From SYFY01 sp031385325 (lineage in GTDB: Bacteria; Pseudomonadota; Gammaproteobacteria; Pseudomonadales; Azotimanducaceae): a DNA stretch of 32,887 bases. The position numbers and the translations under genes were made by a program. Below the pieces are notes generated by a model. The model saw only the letters and a list, made by a program, of their open reading frames with translations. It was not told where the DNA came from and made no database searches. Shown here piece by piece: positions 16,507-24,717 of the stretch; positions within the stretch are counted from its first letter, which is position 1; the number at the start of each line of letters is the position of its first letter. The stretch covers positions 1-32,887 of the forward strand of contig JANNBJ010000150.1 in the NCBI GenBank assembly GCA_031385325.1, given 5' to 3'.

Positions 16507-16524
16507 GGCCCAGCCAGCTGGGCC
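16507..16524. promoter_or_regulatory. GC-rich inverted repeat between ubiA and rubredoxin
   Basis: GGCCCAGC and its reverse complement GCTGGGCC are separated only by CA, and GGCCGGCC overlaps the right end. The site lies in the 173-bp gap between two divergent genes. It could be an operator or a hairpin in the ubiA leader; the sequence alone does not say. Confidence 0.35.
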
Positions 16525-16607
16525 GGCCTGCATGAGATTTCTTTGCATTTTCCGTGGGGCGCCAGTAAGTTAGCGCGCCTTCAAAAGCTATGGAGTGACG
16601 ATTTCAC

Positions 16608-16775
16608 ATGCGCAAATGGCAGTGCATCGTTTGCGGCTGGATCTATGACGAAGCCGAAGGGTGTGAAGAAGAGGACATCCCCCCAGGTACGCCTTGGGAA
16701 AACGTCCCGGAGGACTTTGTGTGTCCAGAATGTGGCGTCAGCAAGGAAGACTTCGAGATGATCGAAGTCGGTTGA
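16608..16775 (+). CDS. rubA: Rubredoxin
   Basis: This small gene (55 residues) encodes a one-iron electron carrier. The four iron ligands are Cys6, Cys9, Cys39 and Cys42 in two CxxC knuckles (QCIVCGWIYDEAEG and FVCPECGVSKEDFE), with the aromatic residues and the PPGTPWENVP loop of the family between them. One extra Cys (Cys19) follows the first knuckle. A GGAG site lies 12 bp before the ATG. Divergent rubredoxin and ubiA genes are also neighbours in pseudomonads. The electron donor and acceptor are not encoded nearby, so the partner is unknown. Confidence 0.96.
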   Translation: MRKWQCIVCGWIYDEAEGCEEEDIPPGTPWENVPEDFVCPECGVSKEDFEMIEVG

Positions 16776-16799
16776 AGGTCAGCTGTACATTCAGCCGTA

Positions 16800-16826
16800 G
16801 CAGGAGAGGCTCATGTCCCTCTCTGC
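16800..16826. terminator. Hairpin between convergent rubredoxin and HDOD genes
   Basis: GCAG-AGAGG pairs with CCTCT-CTGC across an eight-base loop, with one bulged G. It lies in the 69-bp gap between two convergent stops, where a bidirectional terminator would be expected, but it lacks a T tract. Confidence 0.35.
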
Positions 16827-16844
16827 AACCCTGATGCTCGGCTG

Positions 16845-18080
16845 TCAGGCGACCGCGCGAGCCAGACCCTCCAGCGAGTCACGCGAGTCCTCTAACAGAC
16901 TGGTGACCGCCGTCAGATCGTCTTCGTCGATACCGATAGTTTCCAGCTCCAGGGAAGCTATGGCGCCAGGCCCATAGTGCCCATAGCCGAGCATCACCCG
17001 TGAAGCCTGCAACAGGCGCACGTCCCCAGCATGCTCATCGGTGTAATCCCGATCATTCTGATGGCGAACGGCAGCTACTGTAGGTGCGGGTAACTCCCAC
17101 AACGCGAAAATTTCCGCCGCGAGCATTTCCCGCGAGAGGGTCAAGACGTGGCGATCCAGTTCATGGATTGGCACATCCGGATTGGCCTCCTGCAGCCGGC
17201 ACAGCACCTCGTACTGCGGGGGAAAAACGTGGCCGAGAATCAGCGTTCCAAAGTTAGCCAACAAACCGGTCAGATAGTGCAAACCGGCTTGATCCCTGCC
17301 GTTAGACTGGCGTCGGCCCAGCGCCTCCATCGCCGCGGCGGTAAATACCGCTTCAGTCCAGAACGGCGGCACGCCGTTCACTTGATGTGCGGGCAGTCGA
17401 AGTGTTCCGGCCAATGCAAGGCCGAGAGCAATGTTCATGACCAGGTCAAACCCCAACACCCGCATGATCGCGTCATTCAGGGATCGTGGAGCGGGATCAG
17501 CCGCATAAAACGCAGAGCAAGCCCAGGCCATCACCTTTGCGGCAATGGATGGATCCGTTTCGACCACCTTGACCAGATCGGCCAGTGAGTAGTTTGGATT
17601 CGACTTGAGCGCGATGATTTTCTGCGCAGCCAGCGGTAGCGGAGGAATCTCCAGCGTCTGGTCCAGCCGCTGTCGCAGTCGCCGACCGGTGAACGTAGTC
17701 ACAGCGCTGCTGATCTGCTCGGCGGGAGTGGTGTCGCTCTCCGTGGGTCGAACTGGCGAACTCATAGTGACGACCCGGGCGCTGCGAAGCGAGCTGGTTG
17801 GAACGACCAGGTGAGGCGTGGATACGTCGAAAACCTGTATCTGTTTGTGTTCCATCACGGCTGCGTCAACGAGTAACTCATCGGTTGCCGCGAGATCGCT
17901 CCACGTGACGCCTTCAGGCATGGATGCCGGGGCTACGCGCCAGGCACGGCCTTCTGATCGGCAAAGAGCATTGATGTCAAAAATCCAGTCACGTCGGTGC
18001 AGAATCGTACATCTGCCACTTGAATGGGCATCAGCGAGCGCAGTGATTCGGATCGGGGTTTCTGGGGTCTCAATGCTCAT
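16845..18080 (-). CDS. HDOD-domain signalling protein
   Basis: This 411-residue protein contains an HDOD domain from about residue 130 to 350: LEIPPLPLAAQKIIAL, the region NYSLADLVKVVETDPSIAAKVM (given in part), LNDAIMRVLGFDLVMNIALGLAL and LTGLLANFGTLILGHVFPP. In the last segment the catalytic His-Asp pair of true HD hydrolases is replaced, as in other HDOD proteins, so a scaffold or regulatory role is expected. The N-terminal 110 residues are a separate segment I cannot assign. ATG 18080 is preceded by AGGAG at ideal distance; an ATG eight codons earlier lacks this. It follows recG after 79 bp. Confidence 0.85.
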   Translation of the reverse strand: MSIETPETPIRITALADAHSSGRCTILHRRDWIFDINALCRSEGRAWRVAPASMPEGVTWSDLAATDELLVDAAVMEHKQIQVFDVSTPHLVVPTSSLRSARVVTMSSPVRPTESDTTPAEQISSAVTTFTGRRLRQRLDQTLEIPPLPLAAQKIIALKSNPNYSLADLVKVVETDPSIAAKVMAWACSAFYAADPAPRSLNDAIMRVLGFDLVMNIALGLALAGTLRLPAHQVNGVPPFWTEAVFTAAAMEALGRRQSNGRDQAGLHYLTGLLANFGTLILGHVFPPQYEVLCRLQEANPDVPIHELDRHVLTLSREMLAAEIFALWELPAPTVAAVRHQNDRDYTDEHAGDVRLLQASRVMLGYGHYGPGAIASLELETIGIDEDDLTAVTSLLEDSRDSLEGLARAVA

Positions 18081-18159
18081 GGTGAGGCTCCTGGGACAAG
18101 TCATCTCAGCATTGAGTCTAGATGTTGTTAGTGACCTCGCCCTGCAGCGGCGTCACAGA

Positions 18160-20169
18160 TCAGACCGGGAGCGAAATCCCGCTGCCCGGTGACCAAGCTT
18201 CGAGTAAGTGTCGTGCGGTCTCCGGGGTCGACTCCAGCAAGAGCAGACTTCGCTGCGTGGCGGTGGCCAACAGGTCTGCATCACGGTCCAGCATGGCCAG
18301 TCGAAACGCCGCAGCGCCGGTTTGGCGTGTCCCCAGCACCTCTCCAGGCCCACGCAATTCCAGATCCTTTTCGGCCAGGAAAAAACCATCCTGGGAATCG
18401 CGCATGGCCCGAAGTCTGGCTCTGGCTGATTCGCTTAGATGTCCAGAGTGAAGAAGAACGCAGTGAGAAGGTTTATCACCTCTACCGACTCGGCCGCGGA
18501 GTTGGTGCAACTGCGCAAGTCCGAGGCGATCAGGATCCTCGATGACAATCGCCGTTGCATTCGGTACGTCGACGCCGACCTCGATAACGGTCGTCGCCAC
18601 CAGCAACGACAGTTCACCTCGCCTGAAACGGGCGAACACGTCAGCTTTTTCATCCGCCTTCATCCGACCGTGGAGAATGGCGAGCGTGACACCGGGGAGT
18701 TCAGCAGAGAGTGACTGCGCTGCGTCCTCAACGGCGCGAGCTGGAATTTCGTCGTTGGCTTCAATCAGCGTACATACCCAAAAAGCCTGCTCACCGCGAT
18801 CCAGCAAGGCACGCAGCCAGACCAGCAGTTCGAACCTGTGACGTTGGCTCATGACTCGGGTAGTGATGGGCTGGCGCCCCTTCGGCAGTTCGTCAACCTT
18901 GGATACGTCCATGTCAGCGTAAAGGGCCATGGTGAGAGTTCTGGGGATTGGGGTCGCGGTCATGATGAGTTGGTGTGGCGCGGTGCCTTTGTCTCGCAAA
19001 GCCATTCTCTGGTGTACGCCAAATCGATGTTGTTCATCGACAATCACAAGTGCCAGCCTGCTGAAGGAGACTTGGGACTGGAACAGGGCGTGTGTTCCTA
19101 CTGCCACGGCCACTTTACCGTTGGCGAGCTCCTTGAGACGCTCTTTTCTGGTCGGACCTTTGACGCTGGAAGTGAGCAGAGTCACACGGATTCCAAGCGG
19201 CTCAAGCCAACGAATGAAGTTGACGAAGTGCTGTTCTGCCAGCAATTCGGTTGGCGCCATGATGACCGTCTGACAGTTGTTTTCTGCGGCGCGTATGGCC
19301 GCAAACGCAGCGATGACAGTCTTGCCCGAACCGACATCGCCCTGCACCAGGCGCAGCATTGGAATCGGCCGCTCCAGGTCGGTGAGCACTTCGCCAACAA
19401 CACGGCGTTGTGCTGCCGTCAGCTCGAAACCCAGAGAGGCCATGAGTTGGCGGCCAAGGGCCGGACCTCTTGGCAGCGGCAGAGCCGTTGCCGCAAGTCG
19501 CTGCCGTGTCTGCTCGCGCATCACCAGCTGATATGCGGTGAGTTCGTCCAACGCAAGTTCACGGCGGGTTGTTTCGATTAGGGTTGTGTCTACAGAGTGT
19601 GGATGATGCAGTCGCTTCAACGCTGACCATGGATAGCCGTCAGCATCAGACCATGGCATCGAGCAAACGGCAGCCGCGAGTTTCCGCAACATCGCCTGTG
19701 ACAATCCCTTGGTCGACGGATAAACAGGCGTCAGCTCTGGTCGCGGTGCAGGTAGAGGGAGGTCGGACAGCGTGTAATCCGGATGGAACATCTGTAGTCC
19801 CCGCTGGCCGAACTGCACGGTGCCGAAGGCGCGGACACAACGCCCTGGACTGAACTCCTTCTGCTGACGATCGTAGAGGCGAAAAAAACGGAGAGAGAGC
19901 ACGGATGTTCCGTCCGTGATGGAAACGAGCAAGGTCGGAATGCGTCCATGAACCTGTTCGACATCGATGATCGTGCCTTCGATCAACGACTCCACATCCG
20001 GGTTCAATTCGCTGAACGGCACCACTCTTGAGCGATCTTCATACCGATGCGGCAAATGGAGCAGCAAGTCTCGATGGTTGCCGACAGACAACCGCGCCAA
20101 CGCTTTCAGCGTCGCTGGACCAACTCCTTTCAGCTCGGAGATCGGTCGTTCGGCGAGAGAGTTTGTCAA
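18160..20169 (-). CDS. recG: ATP-dependent DNA helicase RecG
   Basis: This 669-residue branched-DNA translocase remodels stalled forks and recombination intermediates. The N-terminal wedge region opens with LKGVGPATLKALARL and LLLHLPHRYEDRS. The motor has Walker A GDVGSGKT near residues 277-284, the DEQH box VDEQHRFGV, TATPIPRTL, and the C-terminal QLRGRVGRG with LRGPGEVLGTRQ-type signature. The start is a TTG at 20169 that overlaps the ridA stop (TTGA); no later start fits the conserved N terminus, so the overlap implies coupling to ridA. Length is close to E. coli (693). Confidence 0.97.
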   Translation of the reverse strand: MTNSLAERPISELKGVGPATLKALARLSVGNHRDLLLHLPHRYEDRSRVVPFSELNPDVESLIEGTIIDVEQVHGRIPTLLVSITDGTSVLSLRFFRLYDRQQKEFSPGRCVRAFGTVQFGQRGLQMFHPDYTLSDLPLPAPRPELTPVYPSTKGLSQAMLRKLAAAVCSMPWSDADGYPWSALKRLHHPHSVDTTLIETTRRELALDELTAYQLVMREQTRQRLAATALPLPRGPALGRQLMASLGFELTAAQRRVVGEVLTDLERPIPMLRLVQGDVGSGKTVIAAFAAIRAAENNCQTVIMAPTELLAEQHFVNFIRWLEPLGIRVTLLTSSVKGPTRKERLKELANGKVAVAVGTHALFQSQVSFSRLALVIVDEQHRFGVHQRMALRDKGTAPHQLIMTATPIPRTLTMALYADMDVSKVDELPKGRQPITTRVMSQRHRFELLVWLRALLDRGEQAFWVCTLIEANDEIPARAVEDAAQSLSAELPGVTLAILHGRMKADEKADVFARFRRGELSLLVATTVIEVGVDVPNATAIVIEDPDRLGLAQLHQLRGRVGRGDKPSHCVLLHSGHLSESARARLRAMRDSQDGFFLAEKDLELRGPGEVLGTRQTGAAAFRLAMLDRDADLLATATQRSLLLLESTPETARHLLEAWSPGSGISLPV

Positions 20170-20549
20170 CGACGAACCAGAATGGCGTCGATTTCGACAT
20201 CGGCGCCTCGTGGTAGTGCGGAAACCTGAACTGCTGCTCGTGCCGGATATGGTGTGTTGAAATGTCTGGCCATCTCTTCGTTCAGTTCGCTGAACTGACC
20301 AAGATCCTGCAGAAATACGGTGATTTTTACTGTATCACGGAGCGTTAGGCCGGCCGCGCTGGCGATGGCGGCGAGGTTTTGGAATACCTGGCGGACTCGG
20401 TCCTGAAAGGAGCCTTGTATCAGCGTGCCAGTCGCAGGATCGAGCGGTATCTGACCAGAGATGTACACAGTTTCACCAGCCCTTATCGCTTGTGAGTAGG
20501 TGCCGATAGCAGCCGGTGCTGCCTGGGTTGAGATAGCCTCGAATTGCAT
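20166..20549 (-). CDS. ridA: RidA family reactive intermediate deaminase
   Basis: This 127-residue cytoplasmic protein hydrolyses reactive enamine/imine intermediates such as 2-aminoacrylate released by PLP enzymes. Family features are GTYSQAIRAGETVYISGQIPLDP and ARAAVQVSALPRGADVEIDAIL, which includes the conserved active-site Arg. I chose ATG 20549, with a GAGGGG site seven bases upstream, over an ATG ten codons earlier without one. It sits between spoT and recG, where E. coli has trmH; this ridA arrangement is known from pseudomonads. Confidence 0.95.
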   Translation of the reverse strand: MQFEAISTQAAPAAIGTYSQAIRAGETVYISGQIPLDPATGTLIQGSFQDRVRQVFQNLAAIASAAGLTLRDTVKITVFLQDLGQFSELNEEMARHFNTPYPARAAVQVSALPRGADVEIDAILVRR

Positions 20550-20606
20550 GATGCGCCCCTCAATGGTTTTGGTAGCCAAATGGAATCCGAGGTCCCCGAC
20601 TGCAGA

Positions 20607-22856
20607 TCAGGCGCTGGAACGGGAGATGCTGAGAGTTGCGCCTATCGCTCTGACCCTGCGCATGACGCGCGCCAGGTGGATTCGATTGCGAACGCCAATC
20701 GTTACCACCACGCTGGTGACATTGTCGCTGCGCTCTTCCACATTGATGTTCTCGATGTTTGCGTCGGTATCGGTCAGGGTCGCGGCCAGTTCCGCGATGA
20801 CCCCTTTGCCGCGTTTGACGTCTATTCTGAGCGCGGTCAGGAACTCGCTGTTCGTTGACCCCGCCCAACGCGCCGGAATGATCTCGCTCGCCTTGCGACG
20901 GCGGGTTTCGTTGATATTGGCGCAAGTCTCGATGTGAACGACAAATCCTTTGCCTGGCGTCATGTGACCAACGATGGCGTCACCTGGAACCGGCCCACAA
21001 CAACGCGCGTACTTGATGACGAGCCCTTCTCCTCCGCGAATGCTTACAGGGCCTGCCTGTTCGACAAAGACGGCGTCACTAAGCGGATCGTCCGCCGCAA
21101 TCAGTCGCTGCGCGACGACATAGGCCATCTGATCGCCTGTGCCGATCGCAGACAGAAGTTCGTTCAATCGTCGTACTCCGAACTCGAGAAGCACGCGCCG
21201 CAGTCGCCGGAAATCAAAGTCCCGTATGGTTCGGTTTGCGCCAGCAAGTGAGCGATTCAGCAATCGTTCGCCCAAGGCTATGGATTCCGACTGCTGTTGA
21301 TTCTTCAACGCATGTCTGATTGCGGATCTGGCTTTTCCGGTAACGACAAACGTCAGCCACTCTGCATTAGGGCGTGCGTCCGGTGATGTTCGAATCTCCA
21401 CATACTGACCACTTTGCAGCTGCTGCGATAACGGCGCGGGGCTGCCTTCGATCAAGCAAGACACGCAGGTGTTGCCGACATCGGTGTGAACGGAATAGGC
21501 AAAGTCGATAGAACAAGCACCGCGAGGCAGCTCCATGATGTCGCCTTTGGGCGTGAAAACGTAGACCTCGTCTGGGAACAGGTCGGTTTTCAGACTCTCG
21601 ATGAACTCGAGTGGATTACCCGCTCTCTGCTGTAGCTCAAGCAAATCGCGAACCCACTCACGAGCCCGTTTTTGATTGACATCGAATTGATTCGAATCGG
21701 CTGATTTGTAAAGCCAATGGCCGGCGATTCCGTGATGCGCAACAGACTCCATGTGTTTGGTACGAATCTGTACTTCGATGGGTATGCCGTGCATGCCGAA
21801 CAAAGTCGTATGCAGGGACTGGTAGCCGTTCGATTTGGGAATGGCGATATAGTCCTTGAACCGTCCCGCCATTGGCTTGTACAGATTGTGCATGACGCCA
21901 AGCGACCGATAACACTCATCGACTTGTGAAACGACCACACGAAAACCGAAGACATCCGTGATGTCGCGGAATGACTTGAGTTGTGTGCGCATTTTTCGAT
22001 AGATCGAGTACAGATGTTTTTCGCGTGCGTGTACCGTTGCCTGGATGCCTTCCTGCATCAGTGAGCGGGCGATTGAGGTTCGAATCTCCTCCATCAGTTC
22101 CTTGCGTCGTCCCTTGGCCGCAGAGACGGCGCGACCGATACGATCGGCTCGCATGGGATAGAGCGCTTCGAATCCCAGTTCTTCGAATTCGATCTTGATG
22201 TGATTGATGCCAAGTCGGTTGGCGATTGGGGCGTAAAAGTCGAGTGTCTCGCGAGCAATCCGTTGGCGCTGTTCCGAGCTCATCACGCCGATCGTGCGCA
22301 TGTTGTGCAGACGATCTGCCATCTTGACCATGATGACGCGCATGTCGCGCGCCATGGCCAGCGCCATCTTCTGGAAGTTCTCCGCCTGAGCCTCGGCGCG
22401 GGATTTGAAAATCTTCGAGAACTTCGAGACACCGTCAACGAGTTCGGCGACTGGCTGACCGAATCTCGCGCCAAGTGTCTCTTTGTTGATTTCGGTGTTC
22501 TCAATCACATCGTGCAGGAGCGCCGCCATCAACGACTGATGGTCCATCCGCATGCTGGCGAGGATTTCGCAAACGGCGAGGGGATGAGTGATGTACGCGT
22601 GTCCCGTGCGTCGCATGTGACCTTGGTGGGCCAACGCTGCGCACTCGTAGGCAGATTCGACTTCGTGGATCTGTGCGCTATCGAGATAGGCCGACAAATA
22701 CTTTTCTTTCAGCTCGAGGAAGGTGATCGGCGCCGCAATCGCGTCCAAGCAGGCACGCTCTGCCAACCTCTGGACAAAGAATGAACCGGTAGACTTTTTT
22801 GGCTTGATCAGACCGGCAGAACTGCCCGTCTGATCAGAGGTCGCCGAACCCCTCAT
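20607..22856 (-). CDS. spoT: Bifunctional (p)ppGpp synthetase/hydrolase, with altered hydrolase motif
   Basis: This 749-residue RelA/SpoT homologue has, in order, an HD hydrolase domain, a synthetase domain, a TGS domain (DEVYVFTPKGDIMELPRGA) and a C-terminal ACT domain. The synthetase has GRFKDYIAIPKSNGYQSLHT and EVQIRT; the RFKD form is that of bifunctional Rel/SpoT rather than RelA. The HD domain keeps THP and MADRLHNMRT, but the motif normally HDxxED reads HDVIEN at residues 115-120 (codon AAC). The ATG at 22856 overlaps the end of rpoZ by 23 bp; it gives an N terminus about 45 residues longer than E. coli SpoT and has no clear ribosome-binding site, so the exact start is uncertain. Confidence 0.96.
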   Translation of the reverse strand: MRGSATSDQTGSSAGLIKPKKSTGSFFVQRLAERACLDAIAAPITFLELKEKYLSAYLDSAQIHEVESAYECAALAHQGHMRRTGHAYITHPLAVCEILASMRMDHQSLMAALLHDVIENTEINKETLGARFGQPVAELVDGVSKFSKIFKSRAEAQAENFQKMALAMARDMRVIMVKMADRLHNMRTIGVMSSEQRQRIARETLDFYAPIANRLGINHIKIEFEELGFEALYPMRADRIGRAVSAAKGRRKELMEEIRTSIARSLMQEGIQATVHAREKHLYSIYRKMRTQLKSFRDITDVFGFRVVVSQVDECYRSLGVMHNLYKPMAGRFKDYIAIPKSNGYQSLHTTLFGMHGIPIEVQIRTKHMESVAHHGIAGHWLYKSADSNQFDVNQKRAREWVRDLLELQQRAGNPLEFIESLKTDLFPDEVYVFTPKGDIMELPRGACSIDFAYSVHTDVGNTCVSCLIEGSPAPLSQQLQSGQYVEIRTSPDARPNAEWLTFVVTGKARSAIRHALKNQQQSESIALGERLLNRSLAGANRTIRDFDFRRLRRVLLEFGVRRLNELLSAIGTGDQMAYVVAQRLIAADDPLSDAVFVEQAGPVSIRGGEGLVIKYARCCGPVPGDAIVGHMTPGKGFVVHIETCANINETRRRKASEIIPARWAGSTNSEFLTALRIDVKRGKGVIAELAATLTDTDANIENINVEERSDNVTSVVVTIGVRNRIHLARVMRRVRAIGATLSISRSSA

Positions 22857-23106
22857 CTGGAGAACCGAAAGACACGATCACGGGCTCATCCTCGACGCGG
22901 ATATCCATATCGTCAAGCTTTTCTTGGGATATCAGTCCAGCAGCAATCTCACGCAGAGCGATTACGGTTGGTTTGTCATTCTCTTCCGGCACCAGGGCAT
23001 AAGCTCCGAAAGATCGCAATTGACGGGCTCGACGGGTGGCAAGCATCACCAATTCGAAGCGGTTATCTACATGATCGAGGCAGTCTTCAACGGTGATACG
23101 AGCCAT
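22834..23106 (-). CDS. rpoZ: RNA polymerase omega subunit
   Basis: This 90-residue protein has the omega signature MARITVEDCLDHVDNRFELV, RRARQL and LVPEENDKPTVIALREIAAGLI. Omega binds and stabilises the beta-prime subunit and forms one of the ppGpp sites on RNA polymerase, which fits its place directly before spoT. I chose ATG 23106, where the family start MARxTV lies, over an in-frame TTG six codons upstream. Length matches E. coli (91). Confidence 0.97.
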   Translation of the reverse strand: MARITVEDCLDHVDNRFELVMLATRRARQLRSFGAYALVPEENDKPTVIALREIAAGLISQEKLDDMDIRVEDEPVIVSFGSPDEGFGDL

Positions 23107-23145
23107 AAGTACTTGGTCGGTCAATGAAAAGGCGTCGCAGTGTAC

Positions 23146-23784
23146 TCAAGGGTCAGAAGGACTGTCCAGCAACGCTGCCAGTTGTCCGGCCAGGACTGAC
23201 TGCTGAGGTACACGGCGCAACCGCTCACTGCGCACGATGGAGACCATATCCATGGCGGCTCGCGCAAAATCGTCGTTGACTACCAGAAAGTCGAATTCAG
23301 ACCAATGTGACATTTCCTCGACGGCTTTTGACAGGCGGCTGTGGATGACCGTGTCGTCGTCCTGGCCGCGTGCTCGCAGTCTCTGTTCAAGAGTGGCGAG
23401 GTCAGGAGGAAGGATAAATATGCTCAGGGCATCAGGCAGTAGTTGGCGAATCTGAGCGGCACCCTGCCAATCAATTTCCAGTATGAGGTCCTGACCGGAA
23501 TTAAGGGCGGCATGTACGGCATCGATGGACGTGCCGTAGTAGTTGCCAAAAACGTTGGCGTATTCGAGGAAAGCGCCTCGTTTGATCAAGGACTCAAACG
23601 TGTCCCGGTCGATGAAATGGTAGTTCACTCCGTCGATTTCCTTGGAGCGAGGCGGCCTGGTCGTGTGCGATATGCACACGGTGATTCCTGGCAGCTGGGC
23701 AAGCAGTGCGGCAACCAGCGAAGTTTTTCCTGCTCCTGATGGCGCTGAAACAACAAAAAGGAGCCCTGGTCGAGCCGGAGTCAT
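23146..23784 (-). CDS. gmk: Guanylate kinase
   Basis: This 212-residue enzyme phosphorylates GMP to GDP. The P-loop SAPSGAGKTS is near residues 13-22; the GMP-binding region SHTTRPPRSKEIDGVNYHFI and the segment LILEIDWQGAAQIR are clear. The ATG overlaps the yicC stop (ATGA), so translation is probably coupled. It precedes rpoZ and spoT by a short gap, grouping guanine nucleotide supply with ppGpp metabolism. Confidence 0.97.
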   Translation of the reverse strand: MTPARPGLLFVVSAPSGAGKTSLVAALLAQLPGITVCISHTTRPPRSKEIDGVNYHFIDRDTFESLIKRGAFLEYANVFGNYYGTSIDAVHAALNSGQDLILEIDWQGAAQIRQLLPDALSIFILPPDLATLEQRLRARGQDDDTVIHSRLSKAVEEMSHWSEFDFLVVNDDFARAAMDMVSIVRSERLRRVPQQSVLAGQLAALLDSPSDP

Positions 23785-24641
23785 TCGATGTTCTGCACCT
23801 GCTCACGGATCTGTTCGATGATCACTTTGAGATCCACGACGCGCAGTGAAACTTCTGGTTGGGCAGATTTTGATCCAAGGGTGTTGGTTTCCCGATTCAT
23901 TTCCTGGGTCAAAAAGTCGAGGCGACGGCCTTGCGGACCATTACTCTTCAGCGCTCCCCGGAACTCCTCGACGTGGATTGTCAGACGATCCAGTTCTTCG
24001 GCAACGTCACCTTTTTGGGCCAGCAGCGCGATTTCCTGCTCCAGGCGTTGGTTGTCAACTTCGACTGCCAGTTCCGCGATTCGACTGCGCAGCCGATCCA
24101 GATGGTCGCGGCTGGCCGTCCGGGACAACCCACGCAATGCACCTATGTGTCGATCAATAGCATCGAGGCGATCTGCGATGACCGTACGCAGAGCGGTCCC
24201 TTCGCGCGTTCTGTTCTGCAATAACTCGACCAACGCCTGCTCAAAGAGCTCGGCGGCTCGATTCAACATGGCCTCGTCTTCGGCATTGCCATCTTGCAAC
24301 ACGCCGGGCCATCGCATGAGATCCAGAGGGCTTACCACGCCGATATCCGGCACGTCCCGACGAACTTGTTCGAGCGACGCGAGAAGCTGCAGCAGGAGCG
24401 GCCGATTGATCTCGAAAGCGCCTTCCCGAACCGCACGATCGTAGCGGAGGGTCGCATCGAGTTTGCCCCGCTTGAGGTGCGCACGTGCGGTGTCCCGGAG
24501 CCGCTGTTCCAGGTTGCGGAAGGCTTCGGGCAGACGGAACTGGGTTTCGAGATAACGGTGGTTGACGGAGCGAAGCTCCCAAACAAGATGAAAGCGGGCG
24601 TAGTCTCCCTGGGTTCGAGCGAATGCGGTCATACTTTGCAT
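23781..24641 (-). CDS. yicC: YicC family endoribonuclease
   Basis: This 286-residue protein has the conserved N terminus (MQSMTAFAR, then ELRSVNHRYLETQFRLPE) and the C-terminal DUF1732 segment (GRRLDFLTQEMNRETNTLGSKS, ending in IEQIREQVQNIE), both close to E. coli YicC, which is reported to be an RNase. The middle is helical and charged. It is the first gene of the minus-strand cluster, divergent from rph across 76 bp. Confidence 0.95.
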   Translation of the reverse strand: MQSMTAFARTQGDYARFHLVWELRSVNHRYLETQFRLPEAFRNLEQRLRDTARAHLKRGKLDATLRYDRAVREGAFEINRPLLLQLLASLEQVRRDVPDIGVVSPLDLMRWPGVLQDGNAEDEAMLNRAAELFEQALVELLQNRTREGTALRTVIADRLDAIDRHIGALRGLSRTASRDHLDRLRSRIAELAVEVDNQRLEQEIALLAQKGDVAEELDRLTIHVEEFRGALKSNGPQGRRLDFLTQEMNRETNTLGSKSAQPEVSLRVVDLKVIIEQIREQVQNIE

Positions 24642-24682
24642 GGCGGGATTCTAACCTTGGCGGATGGATTAAGCCGAGTGGT

Positions 24683-24688
24683 TATAAT
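24683..24688 (+). promoter_or_regulatory. Consensus -10 element upstream of rph
   Basis: A perfect TATAAT lies 29 bp before the rph ATG and is followed by CCCCG, the same -10 plus discriminator as before glmU. No good -35 hexamer is seen at 16-18 bp; a TTGGCG lies 20 bp upstream. Confidence 0.5.
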
Positions 24689-24717
24689 CCCCGATCACAA
24701 CACCAAGAAGAGCAAAC

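Noticed and set aside
16435..16548. Longer ubiA start, or remains of ubiC
   Set aside because: The added 38 residues resemble no UbiA N terminus or chorismate lyase C terminus and would cover the palindrome; the shorter start fits family length better.
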